Shown: positions 62,997 to 64,000 of the stretch, one piece after another
Numbering within the stretch: position 1 is the stretch's first letter
Layout of the letters: each line of letters starts with the position of its first letter
From: Chlamydia gallinacea 08-1274/3
GTDB taxonomy: Bacteria > Chlamydiota > Chlamydiia > Chlamydiales > Chlamydiaceae
Direction of reading: 5' to 3'
DNA length: 64,000 nt
Assembly (NCBI RefSeq): GCF_000471025.2
Contig: NZ_CP015840.1
Location: 372,001 to 436,000, forward strand
Program-made: the position numbers and the translations under genes
Notes under the pieces: model-generated
Told to the model about the DNA's origin: nothing
What the model saw: only the letters and a program-made list of their open reading frames with translations
Database searches by the model: none

Positions 62997-64000
62997 GTGG
63001 ACTATCTAGAAAAATTGCAAGTCTTCTTGGATGAAGGTCAGTCCTCAAGTTTTTTTAATTTGTGGGAGGAATATTGTTTTAACGATGTAGTACGAGGAGA
63101 AGAACTTATTGCAATTTTGGAAAGAGTCAAGAATTCTTCGTTAGCGCCGTTATTTGGAAAAATCGCAGACACCGTACTTTCTTTATGGGAAACTCTCCCT
63201 GAAGGAGAGGAAAAGGATCGGGTGCTTCAATTAGTTTTAGATTTACAAACTACAAATAATAAGCAACTTTATGCTGTTGCTGTGGACTATGTGAATAGGA
63301 AGTACAAAGATAGGGATAACTTTAATGAAGCCTTGCGAGTTGTTGGTCTTCGCGATGGTCGAGAATTTCAATATAGCCTCAGTCGTTTTGATTTTTTAAT
63401 GCATTTAAAGGAAGGCAATTTTGTCTTTCATTCAGGAGGTTGGGGAGTTGGGGAGGTCATGGGAGTGTCTTTTCTTCAACAAAAGGCATTGATAGAGTTT
63501 GAGGGAGTAATGATGTCTAAGGATATCTCCTTTGAAACTGCTTTCAAGAGTTTAGTTCCTCTTCCTAGAGAACATTTCCTTTCAAGAAGGTTTGGGGATC
63601 CTGATGGTTTCGAGTCTTATGCTAAAGAACATCCTGTAGAAGTTATTGAGATGTTACTTAAGGATTTAGGACCTAAAACGGCAAAAGAAATCAAGGATGA
63701 GCTTGTAGATTTAGTTATTCCTGAAAAAGATTGGAATCGTTGGTGGCAAGCAGCTAAGAATAAGGTTAAAAAAAGCAGTCGGATTATTTCCCCTAAAACA
63801 ATAAAAGAGCCTTATCGTTTTCAGATTGAAGGGGGGTCTTTGACCTCACAACTGGAACAACGTTTATCTCATCTAGAAGATAATGCAGAGAAGATAGCGG
63901 AGATTTACCAATTTGTTCGTGACTTGCCCAGCGAGTTAAAAAATCCTGAGAATAAAAAACTTCTTGTGCAGTTGTTACAAGAGTTACCTTTGGAAGAGGC
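62997..64000 (+). CDS. greA: Large GreA-type transcription factor, N-terminal part (runs off window)
   Basis: An open frame of 334 codons from GTG 62997 to the window end, too long to stop here. The product starts [20 protein letters not shown] and continues as a helical domain with [14 protein letters not shown] and [14 protein letters not shown]. By position next to nqrA and by sequence it matches the chlamydial CT636 GreA, a roughly 700-residue protein whose GreA domain is C-terminal and therefore outside the window. GGGTGG lies four bases before the GTG. The role of the long N-terminal extension is unknown. The GreA assignment depends on knowledge of the orthologue, not on visible Gre motifs. 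Confidence 0.72.
   Translation, partial: MDYLEKLQVFLDEGQSSSFFNLWEEYCFNDVVRGEELIAILERVKNSSLAPLFGKIADTVLSLWETLPEGEEKDRVLQLVLDLQTTNNKQLYAVAVDYVNRKYKDRDNFNEALRVVGLRDGREFQYSLSRFDFLMHLKEGNFVFHSGGWGVGEVMGVSFLQQKALIEFEGVMMSKDISFETAFKSLVPLPREHFLSRRFGDPDGFESYAKEHPVEVIEMLLKDLGPKTAKEIKDELVDLVIPEKDWNRWWQAAKNKVKKSSRIISPKTIKEPYRFQIEGGSLTSQLEQRLSHLEDNAEKIAEIYQFVRDLPSELKNPENKKLLVQLLQELPLEE

Noticed and set aside
1-64000. CRISPR arrays, insertion sequences and prophage genes
   Set aside because: I saw no regularly spaced repeats, transposase motifs or phage structural genes anywhere. The few inverted repeats are isolated single structures.

Overview
The window is a stretch of chromosome from an obligate intracellular bacterium of the family Chlamydiaceae. 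The evidence is protein content: a chromosomal pair matching plasmid genes pgp5/pgp6, the CT584 family, a GroEL paralogue, sigma-66 (rpoD), the ChxR regulator, a topoisomerase I ending in a SWIB domain, a two-domain ThyX, and many genes whose only relatives I know are chlamydial. Gene order differs from C. trachomatis: rpoN is followed by topA-recA, and the rpoD-folate block sits next to chxR and hemB. It resembles the C. pneumoniae / C. psittaci-abortus-caviae-felis-pecorum arrangement. I cannot name the species. C. trachomatis CT numbers below are from memory and mark likely orthologues. The DNA is AT-rich, densely packed, and shows no insertion sequence, prophage or CRISPR array.

Layout. 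1-5.7 kb: end of thrS, then a tight operon parA, pgp6-like, CT584-like, trpS, uvrB. 5.8-14.1 kb: eno, the membrane phosphatase rsbU with a degenerate tandem relative, and a very large chlamydial protein. 14.1-20.8 kb, minus strand: sdhCAB, tatD and dsbD. 21-25.3 kb: a complete Tol-Pal operon (TolQ, TolR, TolA-like, TolB, Pal, LysM coiled-coil protein). 25.3-31.3 kb: a small conserved protein, AhpC peroxidase, tRNA-Arg(ACG), a GroEL paralogue lacking two catalytic aspartates, a NamZ-like muramidase, RdgB and Ung. 31.3-35.3 kb: uvrD, rpoN and a predicted membrane zincin. 35.8-44.4 kb: topA-SWIB, dus, yggT, a GspL/GspM-like pair, an exported MORN-repeat protein and recA. 44.5-49.2 kb, minus strand: rpoD followed by folB, folKP, folA and a CofE-like ligase in one overlapping operon. 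49.3-55.2 kb: a coiled-coil membrane protein, rpsT, a probable inclusion membrane protein, a RecD helicase and a TPR protein. 55.4-59.7 kb: chxR, a GlmU-like acyltransferase, ispA, tRNA-Pro(GGG), a small protein and double ThyX. The 284-base gap 59717-60000 before hemB is my candidate replication origin. The right end carries hemB, nqrA, a lysine-tailed protein and the N-terminal part of a large GreA.

How the genes fit together: the envelope is served by Tol-Pal, a possible peptidoglycan-recycling muramidase and a possible pair of missing type II secretion inner-membrane components; energy metabolism by Sdh, enolase and Na+-NQR; nucleotide and folate supply by ThyX, FolA/KP/B and RdgB; regulation by sigma-66, sigma-54, RsbU and ChxR. 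The observations most worth following are the Asp-to-His changes in GroEL2, the ThyX signature motif divided between two halves, the GspL/GspM-like pair, the pseudo-phosphatase partner of RsbU, the HExxH membrane protein and the oriC candidate. All identifications come from reading motifs by eye; no database search was run.
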